A model generated the notes under the pieces. It did no database searches. It was given only the letters and a program-made list of their open reading frames with translations, and was not told the DNA's origin. Shown here piece after piece: positions 33,502 through 41,301 of a stretch of 64,000 nt of DNA. The stretch lies in contig WRLP01000010.1 in the NCBI GenBank assembly GCA_009777535.1, positions 1-64,000 on the forward strand, written 5' to 3'. This stretch comes from Treponema sp. Lineage in GTDB: Bacteria > Spirochaetota > Spirochaetia > Treponematales > Breznakiellaceae. The first letter of the stretch is position 1, and every line of letters starts with the position of its first letter. Both the position numbers and the translations under genes were made by a program.

Positions 33502-34971
33502 CTAGTTGTTAAAAACCGGAACAAGGCCCACAAGCCCCTTAATCTCGCGGTCGGAGAATCTTATGCCGCCGCCGACAAAGAAGTCGCGGGAGTCGTTCAG
33601 GCTGTCGTTGATGCCGCCCTTAAGGTATACCCAGTTCCAGGGCTTGTCCGATTCAGGATCAAAGAAGGGGTAAACTGTTAATGTTCCGCGCAAATTCGGC
33701 CTTTCGCCTGTTTTAAAGTTAAACACTTCCGCCGAAGCGCTCGCCCATCGCAGCGGCTGTATGTCAAGGCCGAGGCCGGCAGTATTTTCGTAAACGCCGC
33801 CGCGGATTGTAAGATAATTAAACCGGCGGGCAATTTCGGCGTCGACTGTAAAGACAGAGTATTTGGTTTCGGTAATGTCTTCATGGACGGTCTCTGTGCC
33901 GCTGTTGTCTGTGGTTGTAGTTTCCATGACTGTGCGCGTACTGTAACCGTCGGGGACAGACGAAACCCCGATCCTGTACCAGCGGTCATTGGACGCCGGA
34001 ACAAGCCTGATGGAAGCGCCGGCCTGAACCTGATTAGCCGACATCATATAAGAGCCGGTAGTATCAAGTTGGATACCAAGGCCGGCCGCCCGATCTACAA
34101 TAACGCCGGCGCTTTCGATTACCGGTCCGGCGCTTGCCGCCACTGTATTTATTGTGTCCAGTGTGTCCTGCAGCTTTACGACAGCAACTTCAATTTTTTG
34201 CATTGCAGAAAGAATGATCTCATAAAGCTGATCATCATATATCGCCTGCCCCATGTTGCCGCGTCCCTGACGAATTTCATCAGTAATCATTCTTATGTTT
34301 TCCAATGTTATATATATGTCCCCGGCCGGGCCGGTTCCGTTATTATCAGCCTGCGCCAACATTCTCTCCATGCGCTCTGTGATCAACGCAACCGATTCCA
34401 GAATCCGCGAAACCCTTTCCAGTTCCTGGTCAGACTGGGCATTTACCTTTTGTGCGATGGAATTAAAATTTTCAAGGGATATCGACAGCAGGGCAAGCTG
34501 GTTTTCCTGGAAGTCCCTGAGTATCTGCGAAAGCTGCCCGCCCAGATCCTGCACGGTATCGATTACTGCGTTTATATCGCCTGTCTCCCTTACGGAAACA
34601 ACCATGCCGCCCGGCTGAATAACAGGCATCGACGTACTTCCCGGTTCAAGGGTGAGTATTGATGTTCCTAAAATGGAAGAAGACTTTCTGGATATCTGTG
34701 CATCTTCGCGCGGCTGAATGTTCTTCATTAGTATGATGCGAAGCACCGCTTCGTTTTCAGAAAGACGAATTCCCTTCACCCTGCCGACAACAACGCCGGC
34801 AAGATATATTTTTGATCTTGTTGAAAGGCCGGTGGCGTCGGCCAGTACGGTTTCATATTCGATCGTATTAAAATCGTTCATGCCGTTGGCGGAAGATATT
34901 ATGTACACGCTCCCCGCAGTTCCAAGGACTATAAAAAAGAGGGCTATCTTTGTGTAATGCGAAACAGTCAT
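33502..34971 (-). CDS. mlaD: MlaD-type MCE-domain lipid transport protein
   Basis: 489 aa. N-terminal helix (IALFFIVLGTAGSVYIIS), then an MCE domain (YETVLADATGLSTRSKIYLAGV VVGRVKGI, split across about 37-70), helical middle part (about 140-310) with EITERMER-type coils, and a C-terminal beta-rich part (about 330-489) resembling an outer-membrane or barrel-facing domain. MlaD carries phospholipids between membranes. Together with mlaF and mlaE it forms the MlaFED-type importer/exporter. Length exceeds E. coli MlaD (183 aa), consistent with added domains. Confidence 0.85.
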   Translation of the reverse strand: MTVSHYTKIALFFIVLGTAGSVYIISSANGMNDFNTIEYETVLADATGLSTRSKIYLAGVVVGRVKGIRLSENEAVLRIILMKNIQPREDAQISRKSSSILGTSILTLEPGSTSMPVIQPGGMVVSVRETGDINAVIDTVQDLGGQLSQILRDFQENQLALLSISLENFNSIAQKVNAQSDQELERVSRILESVALITERMERMLAQADNNGTGPAGDIYITLENIRMITDEIRQGRGNMGQAIYDDQLYEIILSAMQKIEVAVVKLQDTLDTINTVAASAGPVIESAGVIVDRAAGLGIQLDTTGSYMMSANQVQAGASIRLVPASNDRWYRIGVSSVPDGYSTRTVMETTTTDNSGTETVHEDITETKYSVFTVDAEIARRFNYLTIRGGVYENTAGLGLDIQPLRWASASAEVFNFKTGERPNLRGTLTVYPFFDPESDKPWNWVYLKGGINDSLNDSRDFFVGGGIRFSDREIKGLVGLVPVFNN

Positions 34972-34975
34972 TTTT

Positions 34976-35728
34976 TTAACCCTCTTTCCCGCTGAACGAA
35001 ATCCTTAAAAAATCCTTTACCATCGGATGATCGGATGCCTCAATTTCCGCCGGCGATCCGTCTGCTATCACCGAGCCCCGGTCCAGAAAGACGATTTTAT
35101 CGGCAATTCTGAATGCTGCCGGAATATCGTGGGTAATCAGCACACAGGTAATCTGCAGCTCGCGGTTCACCCGGACAACAAGCTCGTTAATTGTTTCCGA
35201 CAGCACAGGATCAAGGCCGGTGGTCGGCTCATCAAAAAAAAGCACTTCCGGCTGTGCAATCAGCGCACGGGCGACTCCAACCCTCTTTCTCATTCCTCCG
35301 GAAAGCTCGTCAGGTTGTTTTGCTTCGATGCCGGGAAGCTCTATCCACTCCAGCATCTGGGCGACGCGGCTTCTGGTTTCTGCACGGTCTTTAAGATGCA
35401 GAATTTCCCTCAACGGAAATGCCAGGTTTTCACCCACATTCATGGAATCAAAAAGCGCCGCATTCTGAAAAGAATATCCAAAACGGCGTCTAATATCAAT
35501 CAGTTCATCATGCTTTAGCGCGCTGAGTTCTATATCCCTGAACCAAACGCGCCCCCGATCCATTTCCATCATTCCTATTATGGTTTTGATAAGAACACTC
35601 TTGCCCGTACCGCTTTGCCCTATAACCGCGCTTATCTTTTTTTCCGGAAACTCCAGGTTGACATTTTCCAAAACCTTGTTGGAGCCGAAGGCTTTACACA
35701 GATTCTCCGTACGAATGATTGCGCTCAC
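34976..35728 (-). CDS. mlaF: MlaF-type ABC transporter ATPase
   Basis: 250 aa. Walker A GQSGTGKSVLIKTIIG, Q-loop region FQNAALFDSM, signature ELSGGMRKRVGVARAL, Walker B VLFFDEPTTGLDP and switch His ITHDIP. All ATPase motifs are intact. It overlaps mlaE by 4 bp and precedes mlaD by 4 bp. Powers lipid transport. Confidence 0.92.
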   Translation of the reverse strand: MSAIIRTENLCKAFGSNKVLENVNLEFPEKKISAVIGQSGTGKSVLIKTIIGMMEMDRGRVWFRDIELSALKHDELIDIRRRFGYSFQNAALFDSMNVGENLAFPLREILHLKDRAETRSRVAQMLEWIELPGIEAKQPDELSGGMRKRVGVARALIAQPEVLFFDEPTTGLDPVLSETINELVVRVNRELQITCVLITHDIPAAFRIADKIVFLDRGSVIADGSPAEIEASDHPMVKDFLRISFSGKEG

Positions 35729-36489
35729 AGGTAGATAAACCTCAGTATTATTGTAGTTAAAAGATAATCGGCTACCAAAATTGAAACGGAAGATGCTACT
35801 ACTGCCCTTGTAGCGCTGTCGCCGACACCCTTTGCTCCCTGCGAAGTCCTTAGCCCGAAGTAACAGCAGATGGTGGAAACAATCAGACCGAATACAACGG
35901 ACTTTATCAGTCCCATAAAAACATCCCTTGGGCTCAGAAAATCGAATAGATAGTTCAGATAACCGGCGCTTTCAATATTATACAGTGATACTGATACAAT
36001 GTAGGCGCCGAGGCTTCCTATCATGTCCGCCAAAAGGGTAAGCATCGGGAATACAAAAAGAGATGCAATCACTTTTGGAAGCACCAGATACTGCACCGGA
36101 TTGATCGACATTGCTTCCAGCGCATCAATCTGTTCTGTAACCCGCATCGTTCCAAGCTCCGCAGCCATGGCGGAGCCGTTTTTTGCTATCAGCATAAGGG
36201 CGGTGATAACAGGAGCGATTTCCCTGCCCATCGCAACCGCGACAGCCGCTCCTGTTCCGATTTCCGCCTGAAAATCCATCAGTATCGAAACCATCTGCAG
36301 GGCGAAGATCATTCCCATGGCTGCGGAGGAGAGGAAGATTACAAAAAGGGAGTTTATCCCCAGGTGTTCGATCTCGAAGAGGTACTGGCTCAGGCGGAAA
36401 GGCCGCTTTACCATGCTGCGAAATAATTCTCCAAGAAAAGAAAAATACCTGCCAAGAGTATCCAGCTTTTCTGCAATGATTTTGCCCAT
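35725..36489 (-). CDS. mlaE: MlaE-type ABC permease
   Basis: 254 aa with five or so membrane helices. EIGTGAAVAVAMGREIAPVITALMLIAKNGSAMAAELGTMRVTEQIDALEAMSINPVQYLVLPK spans residues about 90-150 and carries the MlaE/DUF140 hallmarks (GREIAP and EQIDAL). First gene in the mlaE-mlaF-mlaD-trmH operon. Divergent from the GerMN gene. Confidence 0.92.
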   Translation of the reverse strand: MGKIIAEKLDTLGRYFSFLGELFRSMVKRPFRLSQYLFEIEHLGINSLFVIFLSSAAMGMIFALQMVSILMDFQAEIGTGAAVAVAMGREIAPVITALMLIAKNGSAMAAELGTMRVTEQIDALEAMSINPVQYLVLPKVIASLFVFPMLTLLADMIGSLGAYIVSVSLYNIESAGYLNYLFDFLSPRDVFMGLIKSVVFGLIVSTICCYFGLRTSQGAKGVGDSATRAVVASSVSILVADYLLTTIILRFIYL

Positions 36490-36546
36490 GCTGTTATTAT
36501 TTTACCGTGATAGCCGTTTATCTTCCATAGTGGAAAGCGCGGTACA

Positions 36547-36575
36547 TTGACCGTTGGTACTGTTTACCGTATCAT
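36547..36575 (+). promoter_or_regulatory. Promoter with -10 six bases from the GerMN start
   Basis: TTGACC (36547-36552), 17-bp spacer, TATCAT (36570-36575), then six bases to GTG 36582. No Shine-Dalgarno. Confidence 0.6.
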
Positions 36576-36581
36576 TATTTT

Positions 36582-37400
36582 GTGGCAATACGAAAAAAGG
36601 GCGAGAGAACGGGCAGGCGGAAAACAGGCAGCGCCTTTATGGTTGCTGTTGTTTTTTGGCTGGTGTTCATAATCGTGATAGTCGGCGTTTTTATCGCGAA
36701 CCGCGATACCATCAAAAAAAACTTTGATTTGGTGATGCGCCGGACAACCGACTCAACTGATCAGGATGCGGAAGAAAGGCCGGAAGAACAGGAAGTTGTT
36801 ACCCAGCCGCCTGTGGTTGTTGTGCAGCCCGGCGTAAGTGAAACTGCTGCAGCAGCAGAAGAACCCAGGGTTGTCGATGCGCCTGTTCAAGACGCGGCGC
36901 AGGAAGCGGCGCAGAGTGCGGCGGAAGAACGGCCAAGACCGGCGGCGCAGACAGAGCAGCCCCCCGCCGCCAGAACTGTCGAAACCAGGGAGAGGAATAT
37001 CTATTTTACCCAGGTTGATAAAGACGGACAGATTCTGCGCTCCAGGGTTTCAAGGACTGTTGCGGTTTCGGATTCACCGATGCAGGACGCCTTAAACGTT
37101 CTGCTTGCCGGGCCAAGTGCGGAAGAGCTCAGCCGGGGCATTATCAGCCTTATCCCGCAAAATACAAGAATACAGTCGATACTTGTAAGGGGCGATACCG
37201 CATATATCAGTTTTAGTGAAGATTTTCAGTTTAATGTTTACGGCGTGGAAGGCTATGCAGCCCAGATAAGACAAATTGTCTGGACGGCGACTGAATTCCC
37301 GACGGTTAACAATGTGCAAATATTGATAGAAGGAAGAAGGGTGGATTATCTTGGCGAAGGTATATGGATTGGAAGCCCTGTTAACCGGCAGTCACTTTAA
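36582..37400 (+). CDS. Membrane-anchored GerMN-domain protein
   Basis: 272 aa with a GTG start. Basic N-terminus, one helix (AFMVAVVFWLVFIIVIVGVFI, about 18-39), a Pro/Ala/Gln-rich linker (about 60-135), then a C-terminal GerMN domain: PMQDALNVLLAGPSAEELSRGIISLIPQNTR region and AYISFSEDFQ, YAAQIRQIVWTATEFPTVNNVQILIEG. GerMN domains occur in envelope and sporulation-type proteins; function in spirochaetes is unclear. Its 3' end overlaps the convergent gene by 20 bp. Confidence 0.8.
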   Translation: MAIRKKGERTGRRKTGSAFMVAVVFWLVFIIVIVGVFIANRDTIKKNFDLVMRRTTDSTDQDAEERPEEQEVVTQPPVVVVQPGVSETAAAAEEPRVVDAPVQDAAQEAAQSAAEERPRPAAQTEQPPAARTVETRERNIYFTQVDKDGQILRSRVSRTVAVSDSPMQDALNVLLAGPSAEELSRGIISLIPQNTRIQSILVRGDTAYISFSEDFQFNVYGVEGYAAQIRQIVWTATEFPTVNNVQILIEGRRVDYLGEGIWIGSPVNRQSL

Positions 37401-38190
37401 TTCTCCGTATTGTTACAGCTTTTCCCGTATCTGAATCTATTTCTACGGTCACGCCCTGAATCTCCATTACAGCTTTTTCCTGTTCTTTACCGGCGGGCTC
37501 CATGCGATACATTACCTGCTTGCGCACCCTCTCCAGGCATATCTTGTAGTCCATGCCGATAACGCTGCTGCTGATGCCCGTCATGCCGAGGTCTGTGATG
37601 TAGGCGCTGCCCAAAGGCAGAATACGCTCATCGGCTGTCTGTACATGTGTGTGGGTTCCGGCAATAAGACTTGCGCGGCCGTCAATGTGATAGGCGAGGG
37701 CTTCTTTTTCGCGGCTTGATTCGGCATGAAAGTCTACAAGGATCAGCGGCCGCCCTGCCATGTTGCTGATATTTTTATGAATTGCGTCAAAGCATCTGAA
37801 GGGACATTCAATGGCATTCATGAACTCGCGTCCCTGAAGATTTATTACCGTCCAGGCAAGGCCGGCCTTTTCGATGCTGACCCAGCCTTTGCCCGGCGAA
37901 CCGTCCGGATAATTTGCCGGTCGAAGTATACGATTTTCACCTTCCAGAACCGGCCAAAAATCGCGTTTTTCCCAAACATGATTTCCCGATGTTACTACAT
38001 CGGCTCCGGCGGCCAGAATCTGTTTTAGATTCGCTTCGGTCATGCCGAAACCGTCCGCGGCGTTCTCGCCGTTTACCGTAACAAAATCAATATTATTTTC
38101 TTTTATCAGGCCGGGGAGTTGAGCTTCGAGTACCTCCAGTCCGGGCCCGCCAATGACATCGCCGATCATTACAGCATTTACCAACTTCAT
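37381..38190 (-). CDS. YmdB-like metallophosphoesterase (TIGR00282 family)
   Basis: 269 aa from ATG 38190; a TTG at 38220 is the longer option. MIGDVIGGPGL, VNGENAADGFG, TSGNHVWEK and GTHTHVQTADERILPLGSAYITDLGMTG match the family, with the Asp/Asn/His metal ligands of a calcineurin-like fold. Members hydrolyse cyclic nucleotides (YmdB of Bacillus). TATAGT lies seven bases before ATG with no SD. Overlaps the convergent GerMN gene. Confidence 0.9.
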   Translation of the reverse strand: MKLVNAVMIGDVIGGPGLEVLEAQLPGLIKENNIDFVTVNGENAADGFGMTEANLKQILAAGADVVTSGNHVWEKRDFWPVLEGENRILRPANYPDGSPGKGWVSIEKAGLAWTVINLQGREFMNAIECPFRCFDAIHKNISNMAGRPLILVDFHAESSREKEALAYHIDGRASLIAGTHTHVQTADERILPLGSAYITDLGMTGISSSVIGMDYKICLERVRKQVMYRMEPAGKEQEKAVMEIQGVTVEIDSDTGKAVTIRRIKVTAG

Positions 38191-38241
38191 TAGCTGAACT
38201 ATAGCGCATCGGGCAATCAAATAAAAGAGGGAAGGGAAGTC

Positions 38242-38270
38242 TCGACACTCGCTCCTTTCGTCAATAGAAT
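38242..38270 (+). promoter_or_regulatory. Promoter with -10 six bases from the SDR-like start
   Basis: TCGACA (38242-38247), 17-bp spacer, TAGAAT (38265-38270), six bases to ATG 38277; no Shine-Dalgarno. Confidence 0.5.
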
Positions 38271-38276
38271 GTTACC

Positions 38277-38960
38277 ATGACCAGGGGAATACTAATCGCC
38301 GGAAACGACTCTGCTTTAAGCCGGGCGTTGGAAGCGGAGGCAGCTAAACGGGTTGAACGGTTTGCCGTTGCCTTAATACCCAACAGATTTGCCGCTGCGC
38401 CGCAGAGAGTTTCTGCCGCGCCGGAAACACCGGAAGAAAAAGCGCGTATTCCCCTCGACTGGAATCCCGGCAGTTCCATCTCTGCAAGAACACTTGTTTT
38501 GTCAGCCGAAAACAGACTCGAGCATATTGATGAGGCGATCCTTATTTGTTCGCCGCCCTCTATCCGCCGTGCCGCCGCCGGGCTGCCGCTCTCTGATGTA
38601 GAAATATTGATTAACGACCACATAAAGGGATGGTTCTTTTTAGTAAAGGAAATCACCTCTGTATTTACGAACAGAAAGAGGGGAACCCTTGCGCTTGTTT
38701 ATAATGAAATAAGCCCCGGCGGCGGCAGGGAAGAAGCCGCCGATCTTTTAGGGCCGTCGGCAGCCGCGTCTTTCCGGGCTCTTACCGGCAGCCTTCTTGC
38801 CGCCGCTAAAAATGAGCCATATTTAACAATGGGGTTCTCCGGTGCAGAGGCCGGCGACGAAGCAGGTTTCGCTGCCTTCGTGCTGAAAACCCTCGACGAA
38901 GGAAATAGCAAGAGCAGCGGCAAGCTGAACAAATACGGAAAGTTCAGTTTTTTTAGGTAG
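38277..38960 (+). CDS. Rossmann-like conserved protein, possibly SDR-derived
   Basis: 227 aa. N-terminal GILIAGNDSALSRALEAEAAKR resembles a Rossmann entry (GxxxxxG altered) and the middle holds ILICSPPS, LINDHIKGWFFLVKEITS and LALVYNEISP, which echo SDR strand-helix order (NNAG, Ser, YxxxK region weak: no clear Tyr-xxx-Lys). The C-terminus has PSAAASFRALTGSLLAAA. Enzyme activity is doubtful. Apparently leaderless. Confidence 0.55.
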   Translation: MTRGILIAGNDSALSRALEAEAAKRVERFAVALIPNRFAAAPQRVSAAPETPEEKARIPLDWNPGSSISARTLVLSAENRLEHIDEAILICSPPSIRRAAAGLPLSDVEILINDHIKGWFFLVKEITSVFTNRKRGTLALVYNEISPGGGREEAADLLGPSAAASFRALTGSLLAAAKNEPYLTMGFSGAEAGDEAGFAAFVLKTLDEGNSKSSGKLNKYGKFSFFR

Positions 38961-39030
38961 TGAAACGCTGGCGTAGTGGAGTCCGCTGTCCGTTTTGGTT
39001 GTTCCCAGAGGATTGAAATAAAAGAAAAGG

Positions 39031-39429
39031 ATGTTATTTATGATTTATTCCTTATTAGTAATCATAACTGAAATTCTTTTCGTAATAGTCGCTTTAGTTC
39101 TATCTGTTCGTATTTTTAAATATGTTTATTTTTTTATAGATGTTGGCATTAATATTTTTTTTCTCATTTCAGGCTTTAGGAATAATTGGGATATGGCCTC
39201 TTGGTTTGATACAACTCAATGGTGTATACTATATTGGTTTATTAGATTTATCTTTGTTTTGGTTATATACTATGTAAAAAGAAAAAAAAATATATTATAT
39301 ATTATCGAGTCGAACATATTGCGAATATATAGAAACATACGTGATTGCCTGGTATTTATCAATATAATGATAAATGGGATTACAGCTTTGTTAGTTGTAA
39401 TACATCAAATGCTTATTTTAGGCGCCTGA
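39031..39429 (+). CDS. Small AT-rich multi-helix membrane protein
   Basis: 132 aa. Nearly all hydrophobic: about four helices (LVIITEILFVIVALVLSV, YFFIDVGINIFFLIS, FIRFIFVLVIYY, IMINGITALLVVIHQ). Base composition is clearly richer in A+T than neighbours. An AAAGGA run precedes ATG. No family recognised. With the next gene it forms an orphan pair between core genes. Confidence 0.55.
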   Translation: MLFMIYSLLVIITEILFVIVALVLSVRIFKYVYFFIDVGINIFFLISGFRNNWDMASWFDTTQWCILYWFIRFIFVLVIYYVKRKKNILYIIESNILRIYRNIRDCLVFINIMINGITALLVVIHQMLILGA

Positions 39430-39444
39430 GAAAATCATTGGTGT

Positions 39445-39810
39445 ATGCAGGGGGGAATTATTATTACTGGAACTTTCAAAGATGTGAAACCCAGAAGGGT
39501 GGTATTTAAAGTATTTAGTATATTATACAAAGTACTAATTACAGTGGTAGTTATTGGTTTTGCAATACAGTATTACTGGGCCAGGAATAAACCATTTACA
39601 GAAAATCATATTTTCAAAGCCTGGTATTTTCTTGCCTTGGTTTGGATATACTGCACTGGAGCTTGTCTTATTATAAAATCCAAGTCAATCTTAAAAACAA
39701 GAAAGAGTATATTGGATATTATATGGGCTTTAGGAGTATTGACTGCGGGGGTATTTGCTGTAGTGTTTGCGCATTACATCGTGTCGTTTTTTGGGCTTGC
39801 CATTGTTTAG
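39445..39810 (+). CDS. Small AT-rich membrane protein
   Basis: 121 aa from ATG 39445; GTG 39484 is an alternative (MKPRRVV). Three helices: ILYKVLITVVVIGFAIQYY, WYFLALVWIYCTGACLII and IIWALGVLTAGVFAVVF. AT-rich like its upstream neighbour, 15 bp away. Unrecognised; possibly horizontally acquired. Confidence 0.5.
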   Translation: MQGGIIITGTFKDVKPRRVVFKVFSILYKVLITVVVIGFAIQYYWARNKPFTENHIFKAWYFLALVWIYCTGACLIIKSKSILKTRKSILDIIWALGVLTAGVFAVVFAHYIVSFFGLAIV

Positions 39811-40170
39811 CTCTCTTTACATCTGTCTTTTTCTTCTGAATTTATATATTCCCTGGGTTATGGTTACCCTTGACCTATGGCTTCTCCCACCGTGATTGGA
39901 TAACCTGCACCGAGATTACTGCCGCGATTACTCTCAGCCTGACGAAATCCGTAACATGGCCGTGATCAATAAGAAGGAGCCCCCCGGCGATGGCGGCGAG
40001 TGCGCGGCGGCGCATCAAAGGTAAAAAATACAATGTTAGCCATGGTGGTTTCTGAGTTGTGCGGTAAGGGGTGGAGTCACCGAATTTTATACTTATTGAC
40101 AATCGGCTCGAATATACAGCAGCTCTCAGATACTGTCACCTATATGCTCCTGAAAACAGCTTCCAGAACT
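39811..40170. other. Intergenic region with remnants
   Basis: A frame at about 39897-40022 reads LDNLHRDYCRDYSQPDE, then IRNMAVINKKEPPGDGG and stops; it has no start and may be a gene fragment. The end (40000-40030, TGCGCGGCGGCGCATCAAAGG) matches the tail of the 118-bp repeats at 40855. Nothing else seen. Confidence 0.35.
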
Positions 40171-40214
40171 GCAACTATATCCTAGTTGCAATAATATCAG
40201 TAATGTAATATCAT
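40171..40214 (+). promoter_or_regulatory. Promoter and candidate HicB operator
   Basis: GCAACTA(5)TAGTTGC palindrome (40171-40189) overlaps TTGCAA (40186-40191); TATCAT (40209-40214) is 17 bp further. Autoregulation by HicB is the usual pattern; this site is a guess. Confidence 0.5.
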
Positions 40215-40233
40215 ACAATATAGCGGAGATGAA

Positions 40234-40485
40234 ATGAGCAAAAAAGACAAGCTGATTTCCCGATTAAAATCTAACCCAAAAAATTTTACATTTGATGAAA
40301 CTAAGTCATTGTTGGGGGTTTTTGGTTATACCTTGACAAACAAAGGAAAGACAAGCGGCTCACGGGTATGCTTTGTCAAAAATAACAAAGTATTTCGTAT
40401 GCATAAACCGCATTCAAGAAAGGAGCTTCTTACGTACCAGGTAAAAGAATTAATTGATGAATTAGAACAGGAGGGATTACTGTGA
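40234..40485 (+). CDS. hicA: HicA-type mRNA interferase toxin
   Basis: 83 aa with CGGAG before ATG. FTFDETKSLLGVFGYTLTNKG, then GSRVCFVKNNKVFRMHKPHSRKEL and YQVKELIDELEQEGLL match the HicA dsRBD-like fold; this subfamily has GSR in place of the classic GSH and a later HKPH histidine pair. HicA toxins cleave RNA. A 4-bp overlap couples it to hicB. Confidence 0.88.
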   Translation: MSKKDKLISRLKSNPKNFTFDETKSLLGVFGYTLTNKGKTSGSRVCFVKNNKVFRMHKPHSRKELLTYQVKELIDELEQEGLL

Positions 40486-40814
40486 AAAATACCATGAGTT
40501 ATAAAAAATATTATGGCAGTGTTGAATTTTCCTATAATGATAATGTTTTTTACGGTAAAATAATCGGTATCAATGACCGCATTACTTATGAGGGTGATAA
40601 TATTAAATTTCTACGTCAAAATTTTAAAGAAGCGGTTGATGATTATCTCGAAATATGTTCACAGTTGGGCAAAACCCCGGAAAAAACGTATAAAGGTACA
40701 TTTAATGTGCGTATAGCACCAAAGTTACACAGACAACTCGCACTCTATTCGGCTTCAACAGGTAAAACTTTAAATGCGACAGTGGAAGAAGCAATACGCA
40801 AGTATATTGTTTGA
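40482..40814 (+). CDS. hicB: HicB family antitoxin
   Basis: 110 aa with GTG 40482 and GGAGGG upstream. YYGSVEFSYNDNVFYGKIIGI is the HicB partial RNase H-like fold, and the C-terminus (FNVRIAPKLHRQLALYSAST, LNATVEEAIRKYI) is a ribbon-helix-helix DNA-binding domain. Neutralises HicA and represses the operon. Confidence 0.88.
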   Translation: MKNTMSYKKYYGSVEFSYNDNVFYGKIIGINDRITYEGDNIKFLRQNFKEAVDDYLEICSQLGKTPEKTYKGTFNVRIAPKLHRQLALYSASTGKTLNATVEEAIRKYIV

Positions 40815-40854
40815 TTGGCAGCGCCAACGGTTACAGTCACCCGAATCTCCCCCC

Positions 40855-41090
40855 CGCCAGCGCTCCACTACTTTGGCTTATTCAGAAATATATGCCGGAA
40901 TAGGCAATGAAAGCAGTGCGCGGCGGTGCATCAAAGGTAAAAAGTAAAAAGGAAAAGGTAATGCATCCCCCCCGCCAGCGCTCCACTGCTTTAGCTTATT
41001 CAGAAATATATGCCGGAATAGGCAATGAAAGCAGTGCGCGGCTGCGCATCAAAGGTAAAAAGTAAAAAGGAAAAGGTAATGCATCCCCTC
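40855..41090. repeat. Two exact-period 118-bp tandem repeats
   Basis: Units at 40855 and 40973 each start CGCCAGCGCTCCACT and end GGTAAAAAGTAAAAAGGAAAAGG; a third start at 41091 runs into a full palindromic element. The unit includes one arm of the palindromic family (CAGAAATATATGCC). No gene inside. Confidence 0.85.
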
Positions 41091-41260
41091 CGCCAGCGCT
41101 CCACTACTACGGCAATTGCAGAAATATATGCCCAGAACAGGTAACAAAGGGTGGCAGAGGCAAGAGTGCCATGCATGCATGGTGCTCTTGCCTCTGACAG
41201 GCCCCTCGTTGCCTATTTTAGGCATATATTTCTGCAATTGCCATAGCCGTGAGGCAGCGC
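41091..41260. repeat. Palindromic element F (short core)
   Basis: Arms CGGCAATTGCAGAAATATATGCC (about 41109-41131) and its complement (41221-41243), with a nearly perfect core stem CAGAGGCAAGAGTGCCATGC near 41155-41174. Sits immediately upstream of the parC promoter. Confidence 0.8.
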
Positions 41261-41265
41261 TTCCC

Positions 41266-41294
41266 TTGCCCCTTGCCGCCCGTTAATGTAAAGT
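41266..41294 (+). promoter_or_regulatory. Promoter with -10 seven bases from parC
   Basis: TTGCCC (41266-41271), 17-bp spacer, TAAAGT (41289-41294), seven bases to ATG 41302; no Shine-Dalgarno. Confidence 0.5.
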
Positions 41295-41301
41295 ATGAAT
41301 A

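Noticed and set aside
33883..34662. Long plus-strand ORF opposite mlaD
   Set aside because: Antisense shadow of the MCE-domain gene.
40855..41090. 118-bp tandem repeats as a CRISPR array
   Set aside because: Only two units and no short repeat/spacer structure; they belong to the palindromic family.
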